NCBI GenBank assembly: GCA_023376005.1
Contig: CM042160.1
Span: 86,557,521 to 86,621,520, forward strand
Source of the DNA: Doryteuthis pealeii
Taxonomy: Eukaryota > Mollusca > Cephalopoda > Myopsida > Loliginidae
Direction: 5' to 3'
Length of the DNA: 64,000 nt
In this document: piece after piece, positions 23,105 through 33,531 of the stretch
Numbering within the stretch: position 1 is the stretch's first letter
How the letters are laid out: every line of letters begins with the position of its first letter
The notes under the pieces: generated by a model
Told to the model about the DNA's origin: nothing
Database searches by the model: none
What the model saw: only the letters and a program-made list of their open reading frames with translations
Program-made: the position numbers and the translations under genes

Positions 23105-23731
23105 TCTTATTATAATGGAGATTGTGTGTTTGTCTGTCTGTAACCGAAACTATATTACTACTCAAGTCACAATTCCCTTTGTTATTGACATCACACTCTC
23201 AATGATTTTATTTTTATTTAAATCTCAATTATTAATAAAATTGTTTTACATTATTAATGCTGTTGACCATATCCACATATTAATAACGTGCAATTATATT
23301 TATATATACAACAAAATAACGGTTTACAGTGTGAACGGGAAGGCTAATTTGCATATTGATATTTAAAATGTGATTTTAATAAATATGTGTTTAGTACTAT
23401 TGATTTCTAATTGTTTGGTTTTATTTTAATGAATATAAGCAAAAATCTCTTTAATAAATCTTAAATGAAATCCATTAACAAGAAGAAATAACTGTAATTT
23501 TATTCTTTACTTCCTCTTTTAACTAAATACTTAAATTAGAAAAAATAACAATGAAAGACGAGAGTGATGGAAGTGTAAGTTTCAGTTGTTCTATTTTTCG
23601 ATTATACCACCCTGTTTCAAATCTTTTTATCTGCATTCTTATTTAGTTTCATTAGCCTTTCTAATTTAATACAATATTTTATTACATTAAAACTTAAATA
23701 CTTGCACCCGGAGGGTGCATATATTTGCTAG
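23105..23731 (+). mobile_element. Helitron-like non-autonomous element, family G, best-preserved copy
   Basis: Starts TCTTATTATAATGGAG after a host A. Ends in a perfect hairpin, GCACCC (23704-23709), loop GGA, GGGTGC (23713-23718), then nine AT-rich bases and CTAG (23728-23731) before a host T. Terminal TC, a subterminal 3' hairpin, CTRR and an A/T target with no duplication are the defining Helitron signs. It is 627 bp with no transposase coding. Confidence 0.8.
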
Positions 23732-23872
23732 TTAACATAATTAACATTAGATATCTAATCTGATTATAATAACATTAACATAATTCATCTGTGTTGATGG
23801 TGAGCTAGGAAGTCTTTGTTTTTTTTCTGTCAAATTATAGAAAACTGCTGAATACATAATCCTGAAAAATCC

Positions 23873-23985
23873 TAGTAGATACACTGATTGCAGTATAATG
23901 GTAAGCAAGCTAGTCTTGCACATCCATTACTACTGAATAGTGACTATGATCCTTACTGGATGCCATATACTTGTTGTTGAATCTG
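23873..23985 (+). mobile_element. SINE family E, partial
   Basis: CAGTATAATGGTAAGCAAGC (A-box), TAGTCTTGCACATCCATTAC and TCCTTACTGGATGCC match family E in sense orientation. Confidence 0.6.
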
Positions 23986-24464
23986 TGTTGTCAACTTCAC
24001 TTGATCAATTTAAACTTTTTTTTTTTTTTTTTTTTTGTTACTGTATTGTTAGTCCCAACTAAGAAATAAATTTTATGTAATTATTTTACATCTCCACCTT
24101 GAATGGATTACCTATAAACCTAATTAGTAATGTTTAATTATGTGAATAATTATTTTAGTAAGACAATTGGATAAGAACCCCCTTTGCCTGTGAGGAACAT
24201 TATTTTATTATATTTTACAAATTAAAAAATACTGGGTCCATACATACCAAATCTGGTAGCTCACATGAAACCATGTGACTGTCTAGAGAGAATACACAAA
24301 TAAATTTCTCCCAATTAAGAGATCCTGATTATTGAAATGTAAACTGATGCTTGCCAAATTAATTTTATGGATGTACATCATGAAAATATTTTGATAAAAA
24401 TAAAGTTATTCCTTATGATCTGATGTCACATTACAATTACCTTTCTTTTTCTTTTCTTTTTCAG

Positions 24465-24587
24465 ATAATGACAAAATGTTCAAACTTAGTAAGAAGTTGG
24501 TGATGATGGTTACTGGAGAACCTGGAGACACAGTCCAGTTTGCAGAATATATTGCCAAGAATATTCAACTTTATAAAATGAGAAATG
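24465..24587 (+). CDS. PSMB2: Proteasome subunit beta type-2 (beta-4), exon 2
   Basis: After a pyrimidine-rich acceptor ending TTTTTCAG, the exon starts with the last two bases of a split Asp codon, then reads [10 protein letters not shown], a hydrophobic strand [18 protein letters not shown] and [10 protein letters not shown]. These are family landmarks: the KMF turn, the [10 protein letters not shown] helix start and the QLYKMRNG block before the next strand. They correspond to roughly residues 31-71 of the ~201-residue protein. The donor GTAAGT follows directly and splits a Gly codon after its first base. Translation in the other frames gives nothing recognisable. Confidence 0.95.
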
Positions 24588-24779
24588 GTAAGTTCATATA
24601 TTTGTTGCTATTTATTTATGAGAAGAAGAAAAAAAGACGCAATATGAATCAAGGTAAAAAATCATACATAAGTATCAAGGTAAATATTCTAAATAAAACA
24701 AAACATTAGGTTTCCAAAATTCACTCTGAATTGTCCAATTGGACACATGGCCTAGTGCATATAGTTAATACAGTTCTAA

Positions 24780-24975
24780 TTGACAGTTATTTCTAGGATG
24801 CAGGTTTACTTTAGTCAAGGGTGACAATAACAGAATAATTAACACATTGTACCCAGTCATAGTTAACGGAATGACCCCCCCATGGATTGAATAAAGGGTT
24901 CAGTTTGAAGTTCCATGAAGGCTCCCAAGTTCGAGGAAGGGGTTCCTAATTCTGACAAGAAATACCTTTTGAGAC
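24780..24975 (+). mobile_element. SINE family R, 3'-truncated
   Basis: AGGATGCAGGTTTACTTTAG, AACACATTGTACCCAG, GGATTGAATAAAGGGTTC and CCATGAAGGCTCCCAAGTTC match family R. It stops at GACAAGAAATACCT, just before the hammerhead-like part. It sits about 190 bp after exon 2. Confidence 0.75.
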
Positions 24976-25059
24976 TTTTTTTATTTATTTATGTTTTTTT
25001 TTATTACCACAAGGCTTTCATGTTATTGGGAAATGAATATAATTTTGGCAAATGAAGGG

Positions 25060-25478
25060 AGAGAAAAATGTATTTTATGTACAAAAGAAAGATTTCAATG
25101 ATATAATGGGTTTAAACTAGCAGTAAAAACTTACTGAGTAAAACCCAAAATAAATATCAATGGTTTTGTAGAGAGTAAATAGAAATTGACAAATAAATCA
25201 TGAAATAAAACAAATGGTTCTAATATTCTTGTAAATCTTGTTGAAATGAGAATAGGACTTTTCCTCGAATGGCTTTACTCTCCATATTCTGAAATGATGC
25301 ATACAGTAGTACCAACACTTCTTCCTTGGCAATTGAAAAGAGGGACAAATATGTTTTATGTACAAAAGAAAGATTTCAAAAAGCTCTATTCAACAATATA
25401 ATGGGTTTAAACTAGCAGTAAAAACTTACTGAGTAAAACCCAAAATAGGTGTCAATAGTGTTGTAGACTGTAAATCAA
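25060..25478 (+). repeat. Family K, two direct copies
   Basis: Copies at about 25060-25175 and 25328-25478, each with ATGTACAAAAGAAAGATTTC, AATATAATGGGTTTAAACTA-like and AACTTACTGAGTAAAACCC. They are separated by about 150 bp of other sequence. Nature unknown. Confidence 0.75.
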
Positions 25479-26362
25479 CAAACTTGATCCCTCATTAAGC
25501 TCAAAATTCATCAATTCCTTTTATAATTTTGTGATGACTTGAATCTTTAAAATAATCTCTATATTAATCTTAATCAATTATCTGATGTGTGCAAAAGTTT
25601 ACAGTGTTCCTTTATTAAAAAAAAAACACTATTTTTCTATAGTATATTCAGTTTGTAGTTTTCAAAAGGGATGCTGGGAATTTTTGCATATGCCTAATAA
25701 CTTTGTTTAAATTAACTATTTCAGTAAAAATGATTATTATACTGCCCAAATTCTCTTTTCATGACTAAAAATATATTTTAACTCATTAAGCCTGTTATAC
25801 CAGTGGTACTTTTATTCCCCCTCTCATACACACACACACACACACACACACACTGTAATACTGGTTTATTGGTGCAGATATCATGCTCAAATGGCAGAGG
25901 GTAAGTTTTGGTTCAGGTGTTCAGGGTTTCAAAACTTAATATTACCTCTTAAATATATGGTGGATTATTCTTACTGAGACAATTTTTACTACTTAAAAAA
26001 ATGAAATGTATTTTATTAATCATAAGTTGATATTTGTCCTATTTCAGTAATTGACATTTTCCAAATAATATTAGTATTGATCATGGAGTGAATAAAAAAA
26101 AGCAGATGGCTGTTTTCTAAATTGGGGCATCTAGTTATTAAAAAATAGAATTAATTTTTAAAATAAAAAGTGACAGATCAAATCCAATTTCTATTCTTGT
26201 TTGTCAACTTAAAATAAACTTATATATCGTCTCCTAGCACCAATAGAAAAAAAAACAATTTTGATTGAACATTAACATAAAGGAGAAAACATTTTAGTCT
26301 GTAAAATGCAGAAAGAAGTTAACAACTTAGAAATCCATATCTTTAGATTTGAGATTTATGTA

Positions 26363-26386
26363 TGATGGTCATTTAATAAATTATTT

Positions 26387-26424
<38 letters not shown>

Positions 26425-26896
26425 CCAATTTTCCTCCTCCCACAATTTTTTTGCATAAATATAAACTTTACATTGTTATAAATTGATTTATAGCAAAAAT
26501 TGTTTTAATCTTGCAAAAATATTCAATATGGCAGCCAATCAATGTGCTTCAAGCTGTCTGCCATCAAATTGGTGGCTGAGAAGTGCAAACAATGTGAAAT
26601 TTATACAGAGAAATGTATTTCAGGGTGGGGAGGATCTTTGCAAATGGGCTTATCATGAGTTTGATTCTACAAGCCAGTTGAAAAGAAAAAGAAAAAAAAA
26701 AACCACTGACTCACCAGTAAAGAAAAAGTTCCGGGTGCATTGGTCAGTAAAGAAGGTCATGCTGACAATTTTCTGGGACAAAAAAAAAGAACCCATCATT
26801 ATTGATTTCCTATAAAAAAAAAGTTGCAATTATAATCATTGCTTCCTATTGCCAACTCTTTAGGCAAAATTCACCTTATTCATTGAATGACCCTTG
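26363..26896 (+). pseudogene. mariner-family transposase fossil with inverted ends
   Basis: The open stretch at 26483-26815 ends KKFRVHWSVKKVMLTIFWDK then KKEPIIIDFL, the mariner K-x-MLT-x-FWD ... IDFL block around the second catalytic Asp (D of FWD). Upstream WAYHEFDSTSQL is a decayed N-terminal portion, so there is an internal deletion. The ends TGATGGTCATTTAATAAA and inverse CAAGGGTCATTCAATGAA, between TA dinucleotides (26361-26362, 26897-26898), fit mariner terminal repeats. Confidence 0.75.
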
Positions 26897-27469
26897 TATT
26901 ATGATATTGCTAAGTTTGCCTTAATGTTTCAGGATAAAACTTTCTTCTTTTTTTATATAATTTTATGGCCCATCATTTTATTTAAGTGGGATAGATGGAA
27001 TGCTTTAAACATAAAGTCGTGGAGCTACTTAAACTTCAATTTTTTTGAAAATCACAAGAAAATTCCATGGAATGATTAACAGACTCTGAAAGCAGAGAAA
27101 TCTGAAGACAAAAGCCATTTAGATATAAATATTAATGTTTTGACTGAAGACCAACACAATCCTACAAATCAGTTCCATGAAAAGACTGATATTGATCATG
27201 TAGTGACTTGTTAATGATAAATGACACAATAATGGGTTTTGGGATCCCATAAGCAAGACAGATAATATAATGGTTTCATTTTGGGCCCCCCCACACTAAT
27301 TGTACTATTTAGTGAACTGTTACCTAGGTTATGTTTTATATCAGATATAATAATACATCTATTTTATTTGATGCTCTAAACAAGACATCATTAAATGAAT
27401 AAAAGCTGCCTATTATAATTGTTTAATTATGTAGGAGATATCTTTTTGAAATTGACTGAAAATCATAAC

Positions 27470-27805
27470 AATGCCTTGTTGGTGAGGCGTAGAATACACT
27501 GGTTGTATTCTTTTAGGAGGTATGTCCTCAGTATAAAATGTATCTGATTGTCTGACTCCAGTTCTGGGGTGTGCGGAGTACCCCCTTTGTTGCCATTACT
27601 CCCAGGTCAACTTTGACCCAGAGTCATGTTATGGGTTAAATATGTTTAAATATTTGATAGGACTGTGCAACCTTGCCCCCCCCCCCAAAAAAAAACCCTT
27701 GAGAAACAGGTACACAAAAAAATGTGGATATGAATGCAATTCTCTAACATCTAGGCATAAAATAACCTTAGACGGGTTGACCTGCTGTTAAAATGAATCA
27801 ATAAA
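27470..27805 (+). mobile_element. Retroposon family B
   Basis: Head GCCTTGTTGGTGAGGCGTAG, core CTCCAGTTCTGGGGTGTGCG and CCAGGTCAACTTTGACC. The tail CTAACATCTAGGCATAAAAT runs to GACCTGCTGTTAAAATG. Confidence 0.8.
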
Positions 27806-28669
27806 AATCATAGAAATTTTTTGTCAAAATTATAAACATCATTTTACACTTGTAAATTATAAACTTTATATAACAATTCCTACAGAGATGAGATGTTATT
27901 TGAACATCATTTATATCTCTTATACTTTCAGTAATTTAAAAAAATATTAATATCTTCATATTGGTTGTTAGTGTTACACAATGAATAGGTATAGCCTATC
28001 ATTTTTGTAAGGAAGTGTAGTGTATATTTTGAAAACTGAAAAGGCAATGTCTAATCTAATGTAATTTTTTTTTTCAATTGATTTGAAAAGAAACAAGTCT
28101 TCTATTCCTTACTACATCATGTCTTTTTTATTTGAAACTCTATAAGTATTGAATTGTTCAATTAAGCAATTAGTTCCCAATTCCAGACCAAATTCAAGGG
28201 AATGGGTAAACATGTGGCATTATATATATATATATATATATATGAACACCTTGGCGTGTATGCTGCTTAAAAGTGGGACAATTTTTTTTCTCTGCATCAA
28301 GTTGCTGTATAGTAATTTACTTGTTAGAACATTGTTCAAATATTTATGATCCAATTTCCTATATCTAATTTTTAATGACTAAATATCAAATTTTCAATTA
28401 GAATTATAAAGGCTTATTCAGCAATAGATGGTAACAATCAAAAACTGCTGTTTTAGGATGTTTTACAAAAGCAAAAGGTTTTTTTTAGTATATTTTACTA
28501 TGAATAATAATATAATTTTAAAGGTTCTATGCTTCACTGACTCCAAGAGAAATGCTTTCATAATGTATTTGGCCAATATTTGCATGAATACTCGACTTAC
28601 AAGATTGTTTAGAATTCTTTGAACCATTTTTTTTTTTTTATTTTATTTTATTTTTTTAATGAATGTATA

Positions 28670-28970
28670 TATATTTACCAACCCCTCCGCACGAGCAGGA
28701 TGTGACACAAGGTCAATTTCTTAAGCGGAGTTTTACAGGTTTGAATTCAGAGTTTTCCTTCTCCTAGACTGGTTGCTTAGCCATGGTTAAAGAGCCCAGT
28801 CTACCCTGATATTTACCCATAGCGGGAGGGAGAATTGGATTCATACCTTTCCCAAGGGTATTAGCGCTATGTGAAATTCAAACAACTTCGTCCAGGAATT
28901 GAACTCGGGTCGGCAAGTCCATTTCCTATGACTCTAACCATTTGACCACTCATAGGCTTTCATAGGCAGA
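28670..28970 (-). mobile_element. SINE family D, antisense, with an extra flanking segment
   Basis: ACCAACCCCTCCGCACGAGC, GATGTGACACAAGGTCAATT and the reversed D body (GGTTTGAATTCAGAG, GGTTAAAGAGCCCAG, CCCAAGGGTATTAGCGC) to the reversed B-box GGAATTGAACTCGGG. The same 290-bp composite recurs at 63716-64000 with roughly 90% identity, so it moved as one unit. Confidence 0.8.
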
Positions 28971-29159
28971 ATTTTGGATAGAAATCTTGGATATACCATG
29001 GATTCAAGTTTGGAAAATTTTAATACAATTTGAAAAAATGTATTAAATCTTTTTAATTTTTGTAACAACAAATTCATTCAGAGATGTATATTTAAATATA
29101 GATATTAACTTTTTCTAATTCAGCACTCATCTCTTTATTATCCTATATTAAAATTTGAT

Positions 29160-29494
29160 TGATTGATTTTAATGGCATATCACCCATCTAGGGTTATTTT
29201 ATGCCCAGAGGTTAGGGAATCGTGTTACTCTCATATTTACATTATATGTGTAGCTCTTTCTTAAGACTTTTTTTTTTCACTGTCCTATCAAATATAAATA
29301 ATTTCTAAACAGATCTATTTAGCCTTTAGATGGATCAGATTGGACCTGGGAATCATGATAATAAAGGGATGCTCCTACTTTACTATCAGATGCAGTTTAG
29401 TGTGATACCCAGAAAACACTCCTTTTTAGGGGGGGGTGACTTACCCTCTGCAGGGAATACAGTCAGCATATTCTAAGCCTTGCCTACAGAGCAG
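29160..29494 (-). mobile_element. Retroposon family B, antisense
   Basis: Reversed tail first (TTTTAATGGCATATCACCC, GGTTATTTTATGCCCAGAGG), reversed core (CATCAGATG-like, ACCTGGGAATCATGA) and reversed head (CAGCATATTCTAAGCCTTGC). Confidence 0.8.
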
Positions 29495-30163
29495 TATACT
29501 AAAAAAAAAATTTTTTTTTACCATAAGAAAAAGTTCCTATAATCATTTTAAAAAGTAATTTTTATTGTCGTTCCAAGATTATAAAATAAAACAGAAATTT
29601 GATGCATTAGCTTCAATTATTTATGGAATGTAAGCAAACTCTAACATTAGTCAACATAAAGATTTTAATTTCCTTCAACTGTTCCCTTCTAATAACATAA
29701 ATTTTAATTACAATAATTACTGTGCACATATCATCTACATTCAATGAATGGATGAAACAAAATTACTTTGTAAAAATTGCAGGGACATTCATTTTATTTC
29801 AAAACTTACTGAAAATTTGCTAGAACTAACATGATCAGTGCCTCTTATGTTTCTCTCTATCACTAAAAACTTTATAATTATCTGTTAAACTAAGAAATGT
29901 TTAAATGCAAAAAGGGTTAAATTAATATTATTAAATAGTGCTAAGTTAAAGAGAAACTTAAATGAATTGTAGCAATGAAAACTGCTGTTTTGGTCTTATT
30001 GAATATTCCAAGGAAACGGATGTCAAAACCTGATAGGTTAAGAAAAATGAATGATTGTACTTGTTGTATATTTTGGTTTTAAAGGAAAATAGGTTGTATT
30101 TTCATGATTTTAATAAAAAAATATACAATTCTAACTTTTTGTCTTTTCATAATAAAGTATATA

Positions 30164-30410
30164 GGGCCAGTTTAGCTCAGTCGGGAATGTTTGGCAGAGA
30201 ACCTCAAGGTTCCTGGTTCAATACTGGCCCTTGCCAATTCAGCGTGTGAGTAGCACAGGAATCTGTGCGGTAAAGTGGGGAGCTGATGGTAGGTGTGGCG
30301 CTCTTCCTCAGACACTTTTTAAAAAACACAATCTCCTTGGTCTAGCGTTAGTGAAAAGAGGATAGACTCCCTTTTGTCTGGCTGATACCGACTTTAGGCC
30401 ACTACTTACT
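30164..30410 (+). mobile_element. tRNA-derived SINE, family C
   Basis: The head has GGGCCAGT paired with ACTGGCCC like an acceptor stem, A-box-like TTTAGCTCAGTCGG and B-box-like CTGGTTCAATACTGG. The body runs through GTAGCACAGG, GCTGATGGTAGGTGTGGC, CCTTGGTCTAGCG and ends GGCTGATACCGACTTTAGGC. The D-arm region has lost the usual AGAGC, so this is a retroposed pseudo-tRNA and not a gene. Confidence 0.85.
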
Positions 30411-30484
30411 TTTTTATAATTGTGGTGATTTTTCTTTTTTCTTTTGAATTTCCTTTTAAAAATAAATCTGTCTAAAGAAACTTA

Positions 30485-30705
30485 TTGGAGTTGTGTGGTG
30501 CAATGGTTACCATCATAGAAAATAGACAGTGAGACAAGTTCAAATCCTGGACTTGGCTGTTTGCATTTCACATAGTGCTAATACCTTTTGGGGAAGTTAC
30601 AAATCCAATTATTCTCCCTCCAGCTATGGGTAAATAGGACTGACTGGGCTCTTTAACCTTGGTATGGCCACCAGCCTAGGAGAAACAAAACTCTGAATTC
30701 AAACC
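30485..30705 (+). mobile_element. SINE family D, full-length
   Basis: A-box-like GTGGTGCAATGGTTACC and B-box-like AAGTTCAAATCCTGG. Then TTTCACATAGTGCTAATACC, CCAGCTATGGGTAAATAGG, ACTGGGCTCTTTAACCTTGG and CTGAATTCAAACC. It lies 75 bp after a family C SINE. Confidence 0.8.
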
Positions 30706-31116
30706 AAAGGGGCTCTCTTCTCGTTAGTCAAATCTCCTCCTTCCTTCCTTTCTCCTTATCTCAAACTAACAGGATTTATTTTAGATTAAATTATTCTTTC
30801 TACAGCATTCAGATGCACAGAAAAAAGTAATAAGAATACTTTAAGTATTGAAGATTTACTAAATTATTTATTTACTAGTTTAAAAGTTACCCTAACAAAT
30901 AGCAATTAAGTCAGCTTTCTTTGTCTCACTGAAGCGTTGGCTCTTTTGATCGCAATCTGGTCTTCCTGTTGGCAGAGATTTCTTATTGTGAGGCATACTG
31001 CTGCCATATGCAATTGGCAACAATAAACTACTGAAGAACCCAAAATTGATCGCTGCATTTAAGCATTGCATTACCTTTTTTAAAGTTCAACGATAATTCT
31101 TCTGCTGCCACTTAAT

Positions 31117-31343
31117 TTAACTCTTAACATCCTGTTGAGAATTCCAGAACCCCATTCCTATAAGGATTTATCAAAAAATGACTTTTTTCATTCAAAGTTA
31201 CCCAATTTATTTCCCTTAAATCAAAGACTTCTAAATATATTTAATATTACATTTAAACAAAGGCCAATGTTTGGGGTGGATTAGGAAAACAAATGTGATT
31301 TCTGGCCAGGCGAAATGAGGTGGTATAGGACATTAAGAGTTAA
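31117..31343. mobile_element. TTAA-bounded MITE, family P
   Basis: Starts TTAACTCTTAACATCCTG and ends AGGACATTAAGAGTTAA. The body has ATAAGGATTTATCAAAAAAT, CTTAAATCAAAGACTTCTAA and TTTAAACAAAGGCC. TTAA at both ends suggests a piggyBac-type mover, though TTAA is also inside the inverted repeat. Confidence 0.75.
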
Positions 31344-31394
31344 AGACAATTTGATGTACATAGGTCTTTTTCAATTGATATCACAAGTAATTTT

Positions 31395-31625
31395 GATTAT
31401 TTCCAAATTATAAAAATTATTGTACAAAAAAATTTACCAAAAACAATCGCAGTAATTAAAACTTGGGAATCCAAGATTGCAGGTTTAGATTTGACCAGGG
31501 ATATTTTTAATTTGCTCACAGTTGGCCTGATTCCAAAATGGTATGATATATTGGGCTACAGACTCTAGGAGTAAAGTTGAAAAAATATGACACACTGGCA
31601 TTCACATTATTATTAGAGATTAAAA
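31395..31625 (+). repeat. Dispersed repeat, family O
   Basis: AAAACTTGGGAATCCAAG, TTTAATTTGCTCACAGTTGG, CCTGATTCCAAAATGG, TTGGGCTACAGAC and TTATTAGAGATTAAAAG match 19590-19830 at about 75-80%. Confidence 0.65.
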
Positions 31626-31937
31626 GATGATATTTATACAAGAGAAAAATAAAACTAAAAATGATTGCATGATAATACTTAAGATTACTTATTCATTTTT
31701 CTTATTTAATTAGCATTTATAAATATATTGTAAATATAAACATTTGGTAAATACGGATTTTTATTATACATACTAAATACATAAAATCTATAATTAAAAG
31801 ATAAAATTCTATTGACAAACTTCAATTTTAAATCCATTAATCTCATAAATTCAGAATGTTTAATCTTTCTGTAATATAAATCTGTTTGAATTAGAAATTA
31901 TCATTAGTTGGGATTAAAGTTATTGCAACAAGTAAAA

Positions 31938-32307
31938 GCCTTGTTAGCAAGGCTTAGAATATGCTGACTGTATCCTTGTCCTGGGCATGACACTAAATGG
32001 TATCTGATGGTGACGCTCCAGTTCTGGATATCTGGGGGAGTGTGGAGTACCTATTCATTGCTGTTACTCCCAGGTCCACTCTGACCCCGAGTGGTAGTAC
32101 CTGTTAGGGACCAATCTATGGGTCAGATAGATCTGTTTAAAAATTATTTGTATTCATTAGGGATATTTTTCATATAAATATGTGCAAAAATAACTCTTTA
32201 AGAAGCTACACAAAATTGTAATTATAAAAGTAAAATGAAAGCAATTCCCTAACCTCTAGGCATAAAATAACTCCAGACGGATTGACATGCCTTTAAATTC
32301 AATCAAC
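31938..32307 (+). mobile_element. Retroposon family B, clearest full copy
   Basis: Head GCCTTGTTAGCAAGGCTTAG. Core GATGGTGACGCTCCAGTTCT, CAGGTCCACTCTGACCC and GTGGTAGTACCTGTTAGGG. Tail CCTAACCTCTAGGCATAAAA and TTGACATGCCTTTAAATTC. About 370 bp with no coding sequence. Confidence 0.85.
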
Positions 32308-32455
32308 AAGTAAAATCCCAGATGGTTAAACTTTGAAAGAGATTTCTGAAAGTAAAATTACTTGAAATAATTTTCTTTTGAAAATGTTTTAAAAAAACCT
32401 GAAATACAAGATTCATATTTAATTGTCTATATGGTTTACTTTATGTAATTTTATG

Positions 32456-32491
<36 letters not shown>

Positions 32492-32949
32492 GTTATTTGA
32501 AAGTATTGAAGCCTCCAATTCATTTTTCTGTTAAGCTATAACAGTATATAAAAACTAAAAATAAACTCATTCTTGTTCATTTGCACAGACTATCTTTCCC
32601 TCATCAAATATTCTCTTTATTTTCCCTCCTAGAAATACAGCAATTTATATTAATCTTAGTTAACTAAGAGTGAAGAGGGATAGTCTTGTTAACTATATTA
32701 ATTTTTTGTTATTCTTATTTCTTGAAAGGCCATAAAGAGTGAGATAATCTCCAATTGTGAGTGACTGATTTCTTCCTTATTAGATAATAAAGAAAGAAAT
32801 GATAATTGCTTTTAATACTTTTGTTTCAAGTAAGCGGCTTTCACAATTCACTGAAAGCACTGGTTCATAACTAGATCACTGAAGTTAAGCAATGATGAGC
32901 CTGTTCAATACTTAGATGACTGACATGTACTGTAAGCAACCAAATATAA

Positions 32950-33028
32950 AAATGACTTGATTCGGCATTAGATGACCCAAAAGGGTTGATATGCTGTAAA
33001 ACAAAACGACCAACCCACCAACAATTTA
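32950..33028 (+). mobile_element. Family A 3' tail fragment
   Basis: CGGCATTAGATGACCC, GGTTGATATGCTGTAAAAC and CAACCCACCAAC match the last ~70 bp of family A. A family I copy follows directly. Confidence 0.6.
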
Positions 33029-33029
33029 T

Positions 33030-33178
33030 TGGGGGAGAATCCCTATGGCATAGTTTTTTTATGTGCTGGACTGTAACATGGAGTTAAATAGTACCACTGC
33101 TGTTCTTCTACAAGGATAGCTTTGGAATTAAATAAACCATGATGGTTGATATGCCATTAAACAAAGAAACCAAACCAA
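33030..33178 (+). mobile_element. Retroposon family I, partial
   Basis: TGGAGTTAAATAGTACCACT, GCTGTTCTTCTACAAGGATA and the tail GGTTGATATGCCATTAAACA then AAGAAACCAAACC. The head is truncated. Confidence 0.75.
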
Positions 33179-33460
33179 ATCACTGGTAGGTTTGCTTTGG
33201 ATGTTCGATAAATGTAACTTTTTTCCAGACTTGGTTTAGAACCAATAAATTTTATTTATTTTATTCTTTTAGTATTTTTTTTTTTTTCAAACCATGGTAT
33301 TGTGTCGTTCATATAGTTATTGAGATACCTGTCTATCATATTTACTTTGAATGGATAAAATTTTGTTTGTTGCTTATATTTTAGATTCTGATATAAATCA
33401 TTTAAGAAAAATATGAAACTAAAAACTGAATTTTTAAATTTTTTTGTTATTCTTCTTCAG

Positions 33461-33531
33461 GTTATGAACTGAGTCCTACAGCTGCTGCACATTTTACCAG
33501 AAAGAATTTGGCAGATTATTTAAGGACATAC
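33461..33531 (+). CDS. PSMB2: Proteasome subunit beta type-2, exon 3
   Basis: This 71-nt exon sits between TTCTTCAG and GTAAGT. It completes the split Gly codon and reads YELSPTAAAHFTRKNLADYL then RTY, the helix that in PSMB2 orthologues follows the LYKMRNG strand (YELSPTAAANFTRRNLAD in vertebrates, from memory). It ends in phase 0. The exon is too short to stand out as an open reading frame; recognition rests on the motif and on perfect phase agreement with both neighbours. Confidence 0.95.

Larger units (their letters stand above)
1..24464 (+). other. PSMB2: Presumed PSMB2 intron 1 (5' part outside window)
   Basis: No segment here encodes the expected N-terminal beta strand (MEYLIGI-like) followed by a phase-1 donor, so the whole block is read as intron 1, ending at the TTTTTCAG acceptor. 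The repeats in it are listed separately. These stretches hold only AT-rich single-copy or low-complexity DNA that I cannot assign: 1285-1975, 2190-2730, 3540-4240, 6450-6725, 8190-8640, 8880-9325, 10320-11025, 11750-12345, 14880-15900, 16110-16885, 17440-18045, 18240-19075, 19985-20400, 20825-21475, 22000-22590 and 23990-24464. Introns this long carry many short open frames, none with recognisable protein content. Confidence 0.7.
24588..33460 (+). other. PSMB2: PSMB2 intron 2
   Basis: GTAAGT donor to TTCTTCAG acceptor, 8873 bp. Contains the mariner fossil at 26.4-26.9 kb, three family B retroposons (27.47, 29.16 and 31.94 kb), tRNA-derived SINEs at 28.67, 30.16 and 30.49 kb and a TTAA-flanked MITE at 31.12 kb. 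Unassigned AT-rich DNA: 25480-26360, 26900-27465, 27810-28665, 29500-30160, 30710-31110 and 32310-32950 (with a poly-T run at 32460-32488). Confidence 0.95.

Noticed and set aside
23551..23576. Candidate PSMB2 exon 1 end: ATGAAAGACGAGAGTG followed by GTAAGT
   Set aside because: It resembles the MKDD junction, but in-frame stops lie just upstream, so the N-terminal beta strand cannot be encoded. It also falls inside a Helitron-like element.
30164..30235. tRNA gene (TTTAGCTCAGTCGG with a GGTTCAA box)
   Set aside because: The D-stem partner and T-stem cannot form, and the segment continues into a ~245-bp body repeated five more times in the window. It is a SINE head.
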